This document shows positions 1 to 9,178 of a stretch of 64,000 bases of DNA, one piece after another. The DNA comes from Leptotrichia hongkongensis (GTDB lineage: Bacteria > Fusobacteriota > Fusobacteriia > Fusobacteriales > Leptotrichiaceae). Each line of letters opens with the position of its first letter. Positions within the stretch are counted from its first letter, which is position 1. Below the pieces are notes generated by a model, which saw only the letters and a program-made list of their open reading frames with translations, was not told where the DNA came from and ran no database searches. The position numbers and the translations under genes were made by a program. The DNA lies in assembly GCF_041538065.1 (NCBI RefSeq), contig NZ_JBGORW010000001.1, forward strand, positions 124,001 to 188,000, written 5' to 3'.

Positions 1-1092
1 TATTTTTTCAAAAAATAAATTTTCATATTCATTTATTGATAATCGCTTTCTATTGTCAAAATCGTCTAATCTATCGTGCCTTAGATAATTTTTAAAGCCT
101 TCTGCAAGGGTTAGATTAAAAAATTCACAAACAGCACCGCTTCCATAACTATACATTCCAATATTGTCACCAGCTTTCAAGCTATCACAGTTTTCAAGTA
201 ATGAAAGCAAACTTAGATAAAGAGAGCCTGTGTAGATATTTCCGACTCGTTTTCCATAAATTATTGAAGTATGAAATTTTTCCAAAAATTTATTTTTTGT
301 TTCTTTTTCCACATTTTTTTCTAAAAGTAAATTAATTGCTTTTAATCCAAGTTTTGGAAATGGTAAATGAAAACAGAAAGCATCAAAATCGGATAAATCT
401 TGATTATATCTTTTTTTGTATTCATCAAATGTCGTTGTAAGGCAGTCAAGATACTGCTTTGTTGAAAAATGTCCGTCTACTATTGGAAAATTTGAGTAGT
501 TAGGACGCCAGAAGTCCATAATATCACGTGTTTGACATACACTTTCATCATTTATTACAGCAATTTTGGGGTCTTTTTTTATTAGCATTGCGATACTTCC
601 TGCTCCCTGTGTAGATTCTCCAGGAGTGTCAATTCCGTACTTTGCAATATCTGAAGCAATTACGAGAACGGAGACATTTTCGTTTTTTTCAATATAGTTT
701 TTGGCAAAACTTAAAGCAGCAGTTGCCCCGTAGCAGGCTTCCTTAATCTCAATACATCGTGCAAATGGCTGAATATTAAGCAGATGATGGATGAAAACAG
801 CGGACGCCTTGCTTTGATCAATTCCAGATTCTGTTCCAACAATAACCATTTCAATATTTTTTTTATCTTCTTCATCTAAAATCCGTTCAGCCGCACTTGC
901 TCCAAGTGATACAATATCTTCCGTTACAGGTGCAATGCTCATCTCGCTTTGCATAAGACCTTTCACAAACTTATTTTCATTTTCATTTCTTCCAAGTGCT
1001 AAATCTCGTATATCTAAAAAGTATTTTGGCATTGCAAATCCAATTTTATCTATTCCAATTTTGATTTTTTTTCCTATTTCTTTTATTTTCAT
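1..1092 (-). CDS. mvaS: Hydroxymethylglutaryl-CoA synthase, 3' end cut by window edge
   Basis: Condenses acetyl-CoA with acetoacetyl-CoA to HMG-CoA, the first committed step of the mevalonate route to isoprenoids, in the cytosol. The reverse-strand frame is open for 364 codons from an ATG preceded by AGAAAGG and runs off the window start without a stop. It opens MKIKEIGKKIKIGIDKIGFA. The family nucleophile Cys lies in KEACYGATAA at about residue 120, the acid Glu in GTESGIDQSK at about 88, and the conserved His in FHLPFPKLG further on. Bacterial mvaS is about 390 residues, so only the last ~25 are missing. The next gene upstream (HAD phosphatase) is on the same strand across a ~160 bp gap. 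Family assignment is firm. Confidence 0.95.
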   Translation of the reverse strand, partial: MKIKEIGKKIKIGIDKIGFAMPKYFLDIRDLALGRNENENKFVKGLMQSEMSIAPVTEDIVSLGASAAERILDEEDKKNIEMVIVGTESGIDQSKASAVFIHHLLNIQPFARCIEIKEACYGATAALSFAKNYIEKNENVSVLVIASDIAKYGIDTPGESTQGAGSIAMLIKKDPKIAVINDESVCQTRDIMDFWRPNYSNFPIVDGHFSTKQYLDCLTTTFDEYKKRYNQDLSDFDAFCFHLPFPKLGLKAINLLLEKNVEKETKNKFLEKFHTSIIYGKRVGNIYTGSLYLSLLSLLENCDSLKAGDNIGMYSYGSGAVCEFFNLTLAEGFKNYLRHDRLDDFDNRKRLSINEYENLFFEKI

Positions 1093-1254
1093 AAAATTCG
1101 GACCTTTCTATTAAATATTTTTTGAAGGAATCGTAAATTATACTTAAAATAAGATGTGAAAATTAATAAACATAAAAGTTTTAAGTATATCTACACATAT
1201 TGTACTATAAAAAAAATGAAATAGCAACGGCTACAATCAAAAAGAAATATTTAA

Positions 1255-2076
1255 TTATTTATTTAGTGCATATTTTCTAATTGCTTTTGCTACTCCGTCA
1301 TTTTCATTGCTGTCAGTTCTGTATTTTGCAGCTTTTGCAGCAAGTTCTGTGGCATTTTCCATTGCAACACTGTAATTGGCATATTCAAACATTTCAACAT
1401 CGTTATTTCCATCTCCAATTGCCATAACTTCTTCCTGTTTTATTCCTAGCTTTTCTGCAAGTTTTTTTAAACCTGTTCCTTTATTGTTATTTTTGGGTAA
1501 TACTTCATACACGTATGGCTGGCTTAACACTCCACTATACCTATCTTTTAATGTGTTTTCATATTTTTTTTGAAAATTTTCCATTTCTTTAGGATTTCCA
1601 AGAAACAATGCCTTGATTATTTTATATTTTCCACTTTTTGCTTCTTCAAGACTTATTTCTGTAATATCTGAAAAGACAAATTTTGCATCCATAATAAGTT
1701 CATCTGTAGGTTTTCTGCCTATATTAAAATAATGTGTATCGTCAACCAGCGTAAAATTTATATTGTATTCTTCAGAGAATTTATATAAATAATCAATATC
1801 GTCAGGCGTAATTTCTGCCCAGTCAATTAATTCCCAGTCTTTTGTCCTATGAATTGAACATCCGTTATTTAAGATAACGTAACCTTCTAAGTCAAGTTCA
1901 TGAAGTCCAAGCTCTTTATAGAATGGCAAAATACCGTATAAAGGTCTTCCAGTGCAAAGTACAATTTTTATCCCTGCTTCTATTGCTTCATGAATTGCCT
2001 CCTTTTGTGTTTTATCAATGTGCTTTTTCTCATTAAGCAAAGTTCCGTCCATATCAATTGCAATTAGTTTTATCAT
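1255..2076 (-). CDS. Cof-type HAD-IIB sugar-phosphate phosphatase
   Basis: Cytosolic phosphatase of the Cof/YidA branch of the haloacid dehalogenase superfamily, usually acting on sugar phosphates or flavin/pyridoxal phosphates. The 273-residue length is typical. Motif I is DMDGTLL with nucleophile D8 and acid D10. The conserved Lys is near 199 in KNNNKGTGL and the Mg-binding motif GDGNND is at 221-226. The large insertion between motifs I and III is the C2B cap typical of this group. Start is the ATG after AAGAAAGGA. The actual substrate cannot be read from sequence. It is followed on the same strand by mvaS but is separated by 160 bp, so co-transcription is only possible. Confidence 0.9.
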   Translation of the reverse strand: MIKLIAIDMDGTLLNEKKHIDKTQKEAIHEAIEAGIKIVLCTGRPLYGILPFYKELGLHELDLEGYVILNNGCSIHRTKDWELIDWAEITPDDIDYLYKFSEEYNINFTLVDDTHYFNIGRKPTDELIMDAKFVFSDITEISLEEAKSGKYKIIKALFLGNPKEMENFQKKYENTLKDRYSGVLSQPYVYEVLPKNNNKGTGLKKLAEKLGIKQEEVMAIGDGNNDVEMFEYANYSVAMENATELAAKAAKYRTDSNENDGVAKAIRKYALNK

Positions 2077-2262
2077 AATTCTATCCTTTCTTTTGTTAAG
2101 TTTTCGTTATTAGTATATCTTAATTTAAAAGAATATTCAATATATTTAATACGAATCTAATTTTATATTGCAATAAAAAATTTTTAACAATACTATTTTG
2201 TTTGTTTTTTTCTAATAATGAAATATCTTAGTAAGAAAATATTAAAAAATTTAAGAAACTCC

Positions 2263-2291
2263 TTGAACAATTTAACAAATTGAAGTAAAAT
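2263..2291 (+). promoter_or_regulatory. Predicted sigma-70 promoter of deoD
   Basis: TTGAAC, a 17-base spacer, then TAAAAT, about 60 bases ahead of the deoD start. The spacing is ideal and both hexamers are close to consensus. Confidence 0.6.
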
Positions 2292-2355
2292 ATAGTAAGT
2301 AAAAACTTTTTAGAAGAAATAAAAATAATTATAAAAAATTTAGGAGGTAATGAAA

Positions 2356-3066
2356 ATGGGAACACCGCATATTGGAGCAAATAGAGGAGATATCGCAGAA
2401 ACTATACTATTACCAGGAGATCCGCTTAGAGCAAAATATATTGCAGAAACATTTTTAGAAGACGTTGTTCAGTACAATAATGTTAGAGGAATGCTAGGAT
2501 TTACTGGGACTTATAAAGGGAAAAAGATATCTGTACAAGGAACTGGAATGGGAGTGCCTTCAATTGGGATTTATTCACATGAACTGATAACTGAATTTGG
2601 AGTAAAGAACTTGATTAGAATCGGTACAGCTGGTTCTTATCAAGAAGATGTGAAAGTTAGAGATGTTGTTATTGCAATGTCAGCTTCAACTGATTCTGCT
2701 ATTAACAAATTGAGATTTAATGGAGCAGATTATGCGCCTACAGCAAGTTCAGATTTAGTTTTCAAGGCTTATGAAATTGCTAAGGCAAAAGGATTGAATG
2801 TAAAGGCTGGAAATGTATTTACAAGTGACACTTTCTACGGAGATGATCCTAATGCTTGGAAAAAATGGGCTGAATTTGGAGTATTATGTGTGGAAATGGA
2901 AACAGCACAACTTTATACAACAGCGGCAAAATTAGGAGTAAATGCATTAACTTTACTTACAATAAGTGATTCATTCATTACTCACGAAGTTACAAGTGCT
3001 GAAGAAAGACAAACAACTTTTAATGAAATGATAGAAGTGGCCTTAGAAACAGCATTACAGCTTTAA
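2356..3066 (+). CDS. deoD: Purine nucleoside phosphorylase, DeoD type
   Basis: Phosphorolyses purine (deoxy)ribonucleosides to base plus (deoxy)ribose-1-phosphate in nucleoside salvage; hexameric cytosolic enzyme. Opens MGTPHIGANRGD and contains PGDPLRAKYIAETFLED, RGMLGFTGTYKG and the late VEMETAQLYTTAA, all diagnostic for the low-molecular-mass DeoD family; 236 residues is the family length. An ATG six bases upstream (2350) is in frame, but AGGAGG ends only two bases before it and sits eight bases before the second ATG; DeoD proteins also begin M-x-TPHI. I therefore chose 2356. The substrate Asp occurs in ISDSFITHE near the C-terminus. Preceded by a good promoter. Confidence 0.96.
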   Translation: MGTPHIGANRGDIAETILLPGDPLRAKYIAETFLEDVVQYNNVRGMLGFTGTYKGKKISVQGTGMGVPSIGIYSHELITEFGVKNLIRIGTAGSYQEDVKVRDVVIAMSASTDSAINKLRFNGADYAPTASSDLVFKAYEIAKAKGLNVKAGNVFTSDTFYGDDPNAWKKWAEFGVLCVEMETAQLYTTAAKLGVNALTLLTISDSFITHEVTSAEERQTTFNEMIEVALETALQL

Positions 3067-3103
3067 AATAATTAAAGAAAATAACTAAAGGGAGAAAAAA
3101 TTA

Positions 3104-3253
3104 GTGGAATTTTATAAAAGATTAGTTATAAAAATTTTGGAACGTAGTTCAGTTGGCTCTGAAAATAGAATTTTGAAAAAGTTAAAAAGCGGGTATGACT
3201 TGACACAGAGAGAAATGTCAGAGCTTGAAGAATTACTGGAAAATATTTTATAA
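3104..3253 (+). CDS. Small 49-residue hypothetical protein
   Basis: Short ORF beginning with GTG, preceded by AAAGGGAG at good spacing. It reads VEFYKRLVIKILERSSVGSE and ends ELEELLENIL. It is rich in Lys/Leu/Glu and predicted to be a small helical soluble protein. It lies 37 bases after deoD on the same strand and directly before a strong terminator, so it probably is the last gene of the deoD transcript. I recognise no family. The ribosome binding site and its position before the terminator are the reasons for believing it is translated. Confidence 0.55.
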   Translation: MEFYKRLVIKILERSSVGSENRILKKLKSGYDLTQREMSELEELLENIL

Positions 3254-3285
3254 ATAAAGATATTTAATAAATCTTTATCTTTGAG

Positions 3286-3312
3286 ACAAGGGGATTATCC
3301 CCTTGTTGTTAA
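3286..3312 (+). terminator. Intrinsic terminator after deoD and the small ORF
   Basis: Perfect 9-bp stem ACAAGGGGA / TCCCCTTGT with a 3-base loop, followed by a moderately T-rich tract. Confidence 0.8.
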
Positions 3313-3338
3313 TTTAAACTAAAAGAAAGGAAAATAAA

Positions 3339-4823
3339 ATGAAAATAGAAAATTTATATCCTGAAAAAGTTTTTCACTATTTTAGTGAAATTTCAAAAAT
3401 ACCAAGAGGTTCAAGAAAAGAAAAAAAGATTAGTGACTGGATTGTAGAATTTGCGAAAGAAAGAAATCTGGAAGTTATTCAGGACAAGGCATTAAATGTA
3501 TTAATAAGAAAGCCTGCAACAGCTGGATACGAGGAATATTCACCACTTATCCTGCAAGGACATATGGATATGGTTTGGGAAAAAAATAAAAATACACAAT
3601 TTGATTTTGAAACACAAGGAATTGAACTTGTTGTGGAAGATGGATACTTAAAGGCAAATGGAACAACACTTGGGGCAGATAATGGAATTGCTGTTGCTTA
3701 TGCACTTGCGATACTTGACAGCAATGACTTGAAACATCCAGCACTTGAAATTATCATCACAACTGACGAAGAGGATGGAATGAGCGGAGTTAATAACCTT
3801 GACTTTGGAATTTTTTCTGGAAAGACTCTTATAAATTTGGATACTGAAGAATATGGACAAGTTTATGTGAGCAGTGCAGGTGGGGCGAGAATTCTTAATG
3901 AATTTAAATTTGACACAGAAAAACTAGAAGAAGATGATACTGTGATAAGCGTTGATGTGAAAGGGCTTCTAGGTGGGCATTCAGGTGCTGAAATTCATTT
4001 AGGGTTAGGAAATTCAAATAAAATTTTGGCAGAAGTTCTGAATCACTTAAACAAAAAATACACTCTTGCAATAATGGATATTGATGGTGGGGAAAAAACT
4101 AATGCAATACCGAGAGAGGCTGTGGCGTTGTTGGCTGTGAAACTTGAGAATGAAAAAGTCAGTGATTTTGAAAAATTAGCAAACCTTGCTTTTGAAAATA
4201 TAATAAAGGATTTTAAAATTATTGATAAAAATCCAGTTATTGAAGTGAAGGAAGTTAAGAAAGAAGAACTAAAAAATGAAGGGAAATTATCAATTTCCAA
4301 TACAAATGCCGTTATTTCATTTTTCCACGAATTTCCAAATGGAGTTATCTCAATGAGTAAAGATATCGAGGGACTTGTAGAAACTTCAATAAATCTTGGA
4401 GTTATAAAAACTGAAAATAAAGATGGAAAAATTACAATAAAAATTCAGGCATTGCCAAGAAGTTCAGTAAATAAATCGCTTGAAAAATTACTAAATGATG
4501 TGAAGGAACTTTCTGAAAAATATGGAGTGGCAATAAAAATAAATTCTCCATATCCATCTTGGGAATATCGAAAAGATTCAAAAATTCGTGAAATAGTTGT
4601 GAATTCATTTAAAAAAATAACAGGAAAAGATCCTGAAATTAAGGCAATTCACGCTGGACTTGAATGCGGAATTTTTGATAACAATATGGAAAATGTTGAT
4701 ATTGTTTCAATTGGACCTAATATTTACGGTGCACACACTCCTGAAGAAAGAATGGAAATAGAGTCAGTTGGTAAAACTTGGGAATTATTGCTAAAAGTTA
4801 TGGAAGATTATAACATTAAATAA
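3339..4823 (+). CDS. pepD: Aminoacyl-histidine dipeptidase (M20 family)
   Basis: Zinc metallopeptidase that hydrolyses dipeptides such as carnosine-like Xaa-His in the cytosol. 494 residues, the usual PepD length. M20 metal ligands and catalytic residues are visible: LQGHMDMV (H75, with D77), LGADNGIAVA (D114) and TTDEEDGMSG (E144/E145), and a late HAGLECGIF carrying a metal-ligand His. The lid/dimerisation domain lies between. Start ATG follows AAGAAAGGA. The gene follows the deoD terminator and leads into rnmV after 25 bases with no terminator between, so pepD and rnmV are probably co-transcribed. Confidence 0.95.
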   Translation: MKIENLYPEKVFHYFSEISKIPRGSRKEKKISDWIVEFAKERNLEVIQDKALNVLIRKPATAGYEEYSPLILQGHMDMVWEKNKNTQFDFETQGIELVVEDGYLKANGTTLGADNGIAVAYALAILDSNDLKHPALEIIITTDEEDGMSGVNNLDFGIFSGKTLINLDTEEYGQVYVSSAGGARILNEFKFDTEKLEEDDTVISVDVKGLLGGHSGAEIHLGLGNSNKILAEVLNHLNKKYTLAIMDIDGGEKTNAIPREAVALLAVKLENEKVSDFEKLANLAFENIIKDFKIIDKNPVIEVKEVKKEELKNEGKLSISNTNAVISFFHEFPNGVISMSKDIEGLVETSINLGVIKTENKDGKITIKIQALPRSSVNKSLEKLLNDVKELSEKYGVAIKINSPYPSWEYRKDSKIREIVVNSFKKITGKDPEIKAIHAGLECGIFDNNMENVDIVSIGPNIYGAHTPEERMEIESVGKTWELLLKVMEDYNIK

Positions 4824-4848
4824 AAAATAAAAACAAAAGGAATATTAA

Positions 4849-5430
4849 ATGAAAAAAGAGCCAAATAAACAAAAAGAAAAACTAAAAATAAATGAAATTA
4901 TAGTTGTTGAAGGGCGAGATGACATAACAGCCATAAAACGAGTTGTAGATGCACATATTATCGCCTTAAACGGCTTCTCCGCATTATCTAAAAAAACGAT
5001 AAATAAAATGATTGAATTGTCAAAAACTAATGATTTAATTTTATTTACAGATCCTGATTTTGCAGGAAAAAAAATTCGTGATACACTAAAAAGATATATT
5101 CCAAATATAAAGCATGCTTTTGTAAGTCAGAAAGATGCAACTAAAAATGATAATATAGGAGTTGAAAATGCTAATGACAAAGCAATTTTAGAGGCTTTGA
5201 AAAATGTTACTACAGCTAGTCAAAATATTGAAGATAGATTTAATATCAGTGACTTGATAGATAATGGATTTGTTTCTGGAAGTAATGCAAAGGAACGTAG
5301 AATAATGCTTGGAGATATTTTAAAAATTGGCTATTATAATGCAAAACAGCTTTTAAAGGCTCTTAATTCATTTAATATTTCAAAAGAACAGTTTGAGAGA
5401 GCTGTTGAAGAGATAAATAGTTTATCTTGA
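4849..5430 (+). CDS. rnmV: Ribonuclease M5 (5S rRNA maturation)
   Basis: TOPRIM-domain nuclease that trims 5S rRNA precursor ends. TOPRIM motifs: VVEGRDDI with E21, and FTDPDFAGKK with D68 and D70, the acidic residues that bind Mg. The sequence after the TOPRIM domain, VENANDKAILEAL, is typical of RNase M5. 193 residues is the normal length. Start ATG follows AAAGGAA. It often neighbours ksgA elsewhere, but here its partner is pepD. No terminator is obvious directly after it. Confidence 0.92.
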   Translation: MKKEPNKQKEKLKINEIIVVEGRDDITAIKRVVDAHIIALNGFSALSKKTINKMIELSKTNDLILFTDPDFAGKKIRDTLKRYIPNIKHAFVSQKDATKNDNIGVENANDKAILEALKNVTTASQNIEDRFNISDLIDNGFVSGSNAKERRIMLGDILKIGYYNAKQLLKALNSFNISKEQFERAVEEINSLS

Positions 5431-5595
5431 TAATTAAAATTGTGGAAAAATTGCTATATAATATCTATGGCTATATTCCGACTTTTATTTATTCAACTTC
5501 AATTTTTTTCTTTCAGTCATCAAACATTCATAGTTGAACAAATAAAAACTCCGTTAGTTTATTAATCTTCAAAGGCATTTGTTATTATAAAATTT

Positions 5596-5774
5596 TCGAG
5601 ATTTTAATTTTCCAGTAAAAGGCAACTTGTTTGAGCTTTTCTACTTTATTTGAATTCACAATAACTTTATGAAAATTAAAATAATTTTTGTTAAAAGCGA
5701 GTTTTGTCTTTTGCTGGAAAATTGAAATTCGATAAGCGGGGTTGTAAGGGCATGGCGTTTGATGCCCTTACGAT
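5596..5774. repeat. Intergenic inverted-repeat element (palindromic repeat with GTAAGGGCAT hairpin)
   Basis: The rnmV-tag gap (about 410 bases) holds no gene. It contains two ~33-bp imperfect arms centred on TTTTCCAGTAAAAGGCAA and TTGTCTTTTGCTGGAAAA, followed by a perfect 10-bp hairpin GTAAGGGCAT / ATGCCCTTAC. Pieces of the same element (AAGCGAGTTTT, AAGCGGGGT, TTTGATGCCCTTACG) recur in the same order near 26.6-26.76 kb, so this is a dispersed repeat rather than a gene-specific signal. The hairpin could also end rnmV transcripts, but there is no U-run. Confidence 0.6.
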
Positions 5775-5844
5775 AAAAAATTGTTAAAATGTCGCAATTA
5801 ATATTGCAATTTATGTTATTAAAAAAGCAAAAACTATATTTTAA

Positions 5845-6408
5845 TTATTTAGCTGATTTTTTATAAGGACAACTGATTAAGTGGTCATCAACTATTCCGA
5901 TTGCCTGTAAGAAAGAATAAACGATTGTAGAGCCAACGAATTTAAAGCCACGTTTTTTCAAATCTTTGCTGATTTTATCAGATAATTCTGTAGTAGCAGG
6001 TGCTTCTGATATTTCTTTCCAGTTATTGATAATTTGCTTGTTATCTGTAAAATTCCAAATGTACTTGTCAAATGAGCCAAATTCCTTTTGTACTTCCATA
6101 AATGCAAGGGCATTTTTAACAGAAGCAGCTATTTTTAATTTGTTTCTCACAATTCCTTCATTTTGAGCCAGTTCAGCCAATTTATTTTCATCATATTTTG
6201 CAATTTTTTTATAATCAAAATTATCAAAAGCCTTTCTAAAATTTTCTCTTTTATTCAAAATAAGATTCCAGCTAAGTCCTGCCTGAAAACCTTCTAATAT
6301 CAGCATTTCAAAAAGATAACTATCATCGTGGGAAGGGACTCCCCATTCTGTATCATGATAGATAATGTCATTTTCAGATTTTGCCCATGGACATCTAGTT
6401 TTTTTCAT
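5845..6408 (-). CDS. tag: DNA-3-methyladenine glycosylase I
   Basis: Removes 3-methyladenine from alkylated DNA, starting base-excision repair. 187 residues, as expected. The four zinc-snap ligands of Tag are all present: C6 (RCPWAKSEN), H18 (YHDTEWG), H176 and C180 (DHLISCPY). The catalytic Glu is E39 in LILEGFQAGLSW. Start ATG sits after GAAAGGATTAG. It lies upstream of prfB on the same strand with a 60-base gap and no terminator, so read-through into prfB is possible. Confidence 0.95.
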   Translation of the reverse strand: MKKTRCPWAKSENDIIYHDTEWGVPSHDDSYLFEMLILEGFQAGLSWNLILNKRENFRKAFDNFDYKKIAKYDENKLAELAQNEGIVRNKLKIAASVKNALAFMEVQKEFGSFDKYIWNFTDNKQIINNWKEISEAPATTELSDKISKDLKKRGFKFVGSTIVYSFLQAIGIVDDHLISCPYKKSAK

Positions 6409-6472
6409 ACTCTAATCCTTTCAATTTTTTTAGTTATTGTAAGTAAAATTATTTTAAATTTTAAACATATTA

Positions 6473-7568
6473 TTATGATTTAGCATATTTTAAATATTCG
6501 TTTATAAATAAGTCAATGTCTCCATCCATAACTTTTTCCACATTTCCTTCTTCTGCCTTTGTTCTGTGATCTTTTACCATTTTATAAGGTTGGAAGACAT
6601 ACGAACGGATTTGACTTCCCCATTCGATTTTTGATTCTGTTCCCTTTAATTCCGCCATTTCCTTCTCACGCTTTTCCAGTTCCAGCTCGAATAATTTTGA
6701 TTTTAATATTTTCATTGCAGTTTCACGGTTTTTTAGCTGTGAACGTTCATTTTGGCATGTAACTACTGTGTTTGTAGGAATATGAGTGATTCTAACGGCT
6801 GAGTCTGTTGTGTTTACGTGCTGTCCGCCTGCACCGCTTGCCCTGTAAGTATCAATTTTCAAGTCTTCTGTACGAATATCAATTTCAACATCATCTTCTA
6901 TTTCTGGAGTAACATTAACTGCAGCAAACGAAGTATGCCTTCTAGCATTAGAGTCAAATGGAGAAATTCTGACAAGCCTGTGAACGCCTTTTTCCCCTTT
7001 TAAATATCCATAAGCATAATTCCCTTTTATATTTAATGTTACACTTTTTATCCCAGCTTCTTCTCCGGCTAGGCTATCAAGGATTTCAACTTTGAAATCA
7101 TGCCGATTTGCCCATCTGTCGTACATTCTGTAAAGCATTTCAGCCCAGTCACAAGCTTCAGTTCCACCAGCCCCTGAATTTATTGTAAGAATCGCATTAT
7201 TCATATCATATTCTTCATCTAAAAGTAATTTTGTCTTAAAATTATCAATTTCATTTGTCAAATCTTGTGCCTTCTGTTCAAGCTCATTTTCAAACGAATT
7301 GTCCCCCATCTCAATAAACTCAATAATAGTGGAAACATCTTCAAAAAGCCCATTTAATTTCTCGTATTCTTCAAGCAACTTTTTCTTTGCACTAATAGTC
7401 TTCAATATTTCTTGACTATTCTCACTGTTCCAGAAATCTGCTTCAAATGTCTTTTTTTCCAAGCTATCAATTTCATTTTTTAAATTTTCAATGTCAAAGA
7501 TGCCTCCTAATTTCTTCAATGTTAATTTCATTTATTTCGTTTTGTTTTTTTATTTCAAATAAATCCAT
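6473..7568 (-). CDS. prfB: Peptide chain release factor 2, made by programmed +1 frameshift
   Basis: Recognises UAA and UGA stop codons and triggers peptide release. The body carries the tripeptide SPF (RISPFDSNARR) for stop recognition and GGQ (SGAGGQHVN) for hydrolysis. Translation starts at an ATG after AAAGAAAGG and reads 24 codons, MDLFEIKKQNEINEINIEEI then RRHL, then meets an in-frame UGA. A +1 shift at CTT-T-GAC joins it to DIENLKNEIDSLEKK. The joined product is 364 residues, matching the family length of about 365. A start in the downstream frame (MKLTLKKLGG) would be an artefact: those residues are the frameshift signal read in the wrong frame. Autoregulated by RF2 level, as known for prfB. 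Confidence 0.96.
7493..7508 (-). promoter_or_regulatory. prfB: prfB +1 programmed frameshift site
   Basis: On the minus strand the order is AGGAGG, CAT, CTT, TGA, C. This is the classic layout: an internal Shine-Dalgarno three bases before the slippery CTT, followed by the poorly recognised stop context UGAC. Low RF2 lets the ribosome slip into the +1 frame. Confidence 0.95.
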
Positions 7569-7660
7569 ATTTTTAAACCTTTCTTTATACATTTAAATTT
7601 TTATCTTTAATTACAAATAAAATTTTTTTCAAGAAAAAAAGAAAACAATTGTTAATTAAA

Positions 7661-7760
7661 TAAATTTTTAAAACTAAACTCAAAAGCTATGACTATTTTA
7701 CTCAAACCATAAATTATATAATTTTAGCAGTTTAATTTAAAATAGGTTTGAGTATATAAT
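7661..7760. repeat. Family 1 small inverted-repeat element, copy 1
   Basis: About 100 bases in the prfB-ldhA gap. It shares ACTCAAAAGCTATGACTATT, TTTACTCAAACC and AATAGGTTTGAGTATATAA with copies at 10994-11105 (inverted) and 29844-29955. Internal ACTCAAACC / GGTTTGAGT are inverted. The rest of this ~316-base gap holds only the ldhA terminator. Confidence 0.75.
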
Positions 7761-7805
7761 ACAAAAAATCTTTTGAATTGAGACTTTAAGTATTTTTAGG
7801 AAAAT

Positions 7806-7836
7806 ATTAAAAGAAGCTGCTTTTTAAAACAGCCTC
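7806..7836 (-). terminator. Terminator of ldhA
   Basis: Minus-strand stem GAGGCTG / CAGCTTC (one G-U) with an AT-rich loop, followed by TTTTAATATTTT, about 50 bases after the ldhA stop. Confidence 0.7.
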
Positions 7837-7884
7837 TCATTAAGTTTTTAGAAAATAAAAATTTTTTTATATTTTAGGTTATAG

Positions 7885-8919
7885 TTATTTTCTCAAACCT
7901 TCAACAACTTTACCAGTTTCTTCGTTGTACCAAACTTCGTTTGTTAATGGTTCTTCTTTTACGTAAGATAAAATATTGTTAAATGTTGCTTCGGCAATAT
8001 TATCTAATGCTTCTTTTGTTAAGAATGCCTGGTGAGAAGTCAAAACAACGTTGTTAAATGATAATAATCTAGCTAGTAAATCATCTTCCAGTACGCTTGC
8101 TGATTCATCTTCGAAGAAATAGCTGCTTTCATTTTCATAAACATCAAGTCCTGCTCCGCCGATTTTTTTGTCTTTTAATCCTTCAACGAGAGCCTCAGTA
8201 TCAATTAATCCACCTCTGGCGGCATTGATGATGATAACCCCGTCTTTCATTTTAGCAATAGTTTCTTTGTTAATTATGTGTCTTGTTTCAGGGAATAATG
8301 GACAATGTAATGAAATTACATCAGAATTTGCAAATATTTCATCTAATGTTACATAAGTGAAGTTTTCTTCTTTTGCGGCTTGTTCATTAGGAAATTTATC
8401 ATAACCAATAACTTTCATTCCTAGTCCATTTAAAATTTTTATAAAAATTCTTGCGATTCTACCAGTTCCTATAATTCCAGCAGTTTTTCCGTTCAAATCC
8501 ATTCCAGTTAATCCTGCTAAACTAAAGTTACCTTCCCTTGTTCTATTATAGGCTTTGTGAGTTTTTCTGTTTACTGACATAAGAAGAGCTAGTGAATGTT
8601 CAGCTACAGCAAATGGTGAGTAGGCAGGTACTCTTAAAACAGTAATTCTGTTTTCACGGGCAGCCTTTAAGTCGATATTGTTATAACCAGCACATCTTGC
8701 GGCAATAACTCTTACACCATTTTTTGAAAGTATATTTAATACTTTTGCATTTAAGTCATCATTTACGAAAGTGCAGACAACATCTTGATATTTCGTAAGC
8801 ATTACATTTTTTAAACTTAATTTTTCTTCAAAATATGTAATATCCGCCCCAAATTTTTCATTCCATTTGTCAAAAAATTCAATGTCATAAGGTTTCGCAT
8901 CGAAAACTACGATTTTCAT
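7885..8919 (-). CDS. ldhA: D-lactate dehydrogenase (fermentative, NAD-dependent)
   Basis: Reduces pyruvate to D-lactate to recycle NADH. Member of the D-2-hydroxyacid dehydrogenase family, 344 residues. The NAD-binding turn is GIIGTGRIARI (about 149-158). Catalytic residues: R235 in NAARGG, the Glu in DVYENES (about 264) and H296 in TSHQAF. Overall pattern, including ARCAGYNNIDL and VPAYSPFAVAEH, is that of fermentative LdhA rather than phosphoglycerate dehydrogenase. Start ATG follows AGGAGG. Single-gene unit with its own terminator. It fits the lactate-producing metabolism of Leptotrichia. Confidence 0.94.
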   Translation of the reverse strand: MKIVVFDAKPYDIEFFDKWNEKFGADITYFEEKLSLKNVMLTKYQDVVCTFVNDDLNAKVLNILSKNGVRVIAARCAGYNNIDLKAARENRITVLRVPAYSPFAVAEHSLALLMSVNRKTHKAYNRTREGNFSLAGLTGMDLNGKTAGIIGTGRIARIFIKILNGLGMKVIGYDKFPNEQAAKEENFTYVTLDEIFANSDVISLHCPLFPETRHIINKETIAKMKDGVIIINAARGGLIDTEALVEGLKDKKIGGAGLDVYENESSYFFEDESASVLEDDLLARLLSFNNVVLTSHQAFLTKEALDNIAEATFNNILSYVKEEPLTNEVWYNEETGKVVEGLRK

Positions 8920-9178
8920 TTTTACATTCCTCCTAAAATTTATAATCTTTTTATCTTATTAAATTTATTATAGCAAAAAAAAATAGGCTAAGTCAAATGA
9001 TTTTACAAGATTTTTATTATTTATTTGAAATTTTTGATTCTTTATTATTGTAACAAATGAAATGAAAAAAATTATATAAATCTATAAAAAACAATAGCAA
9101 ATTTAGAAAAAATATGATATAAGTATATTTGAGAAAGAAATCTAAATAAATTAAAAACTAAAAGAGAGGATTGATTTG

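Noticed and set aside
7490..7531. Start of prfB at MKLTLKKLGGIF
   Set aside because: These codons are the frameshift region read in the +1 frame; the true start is at 7568 with the shift at 7493-7499.
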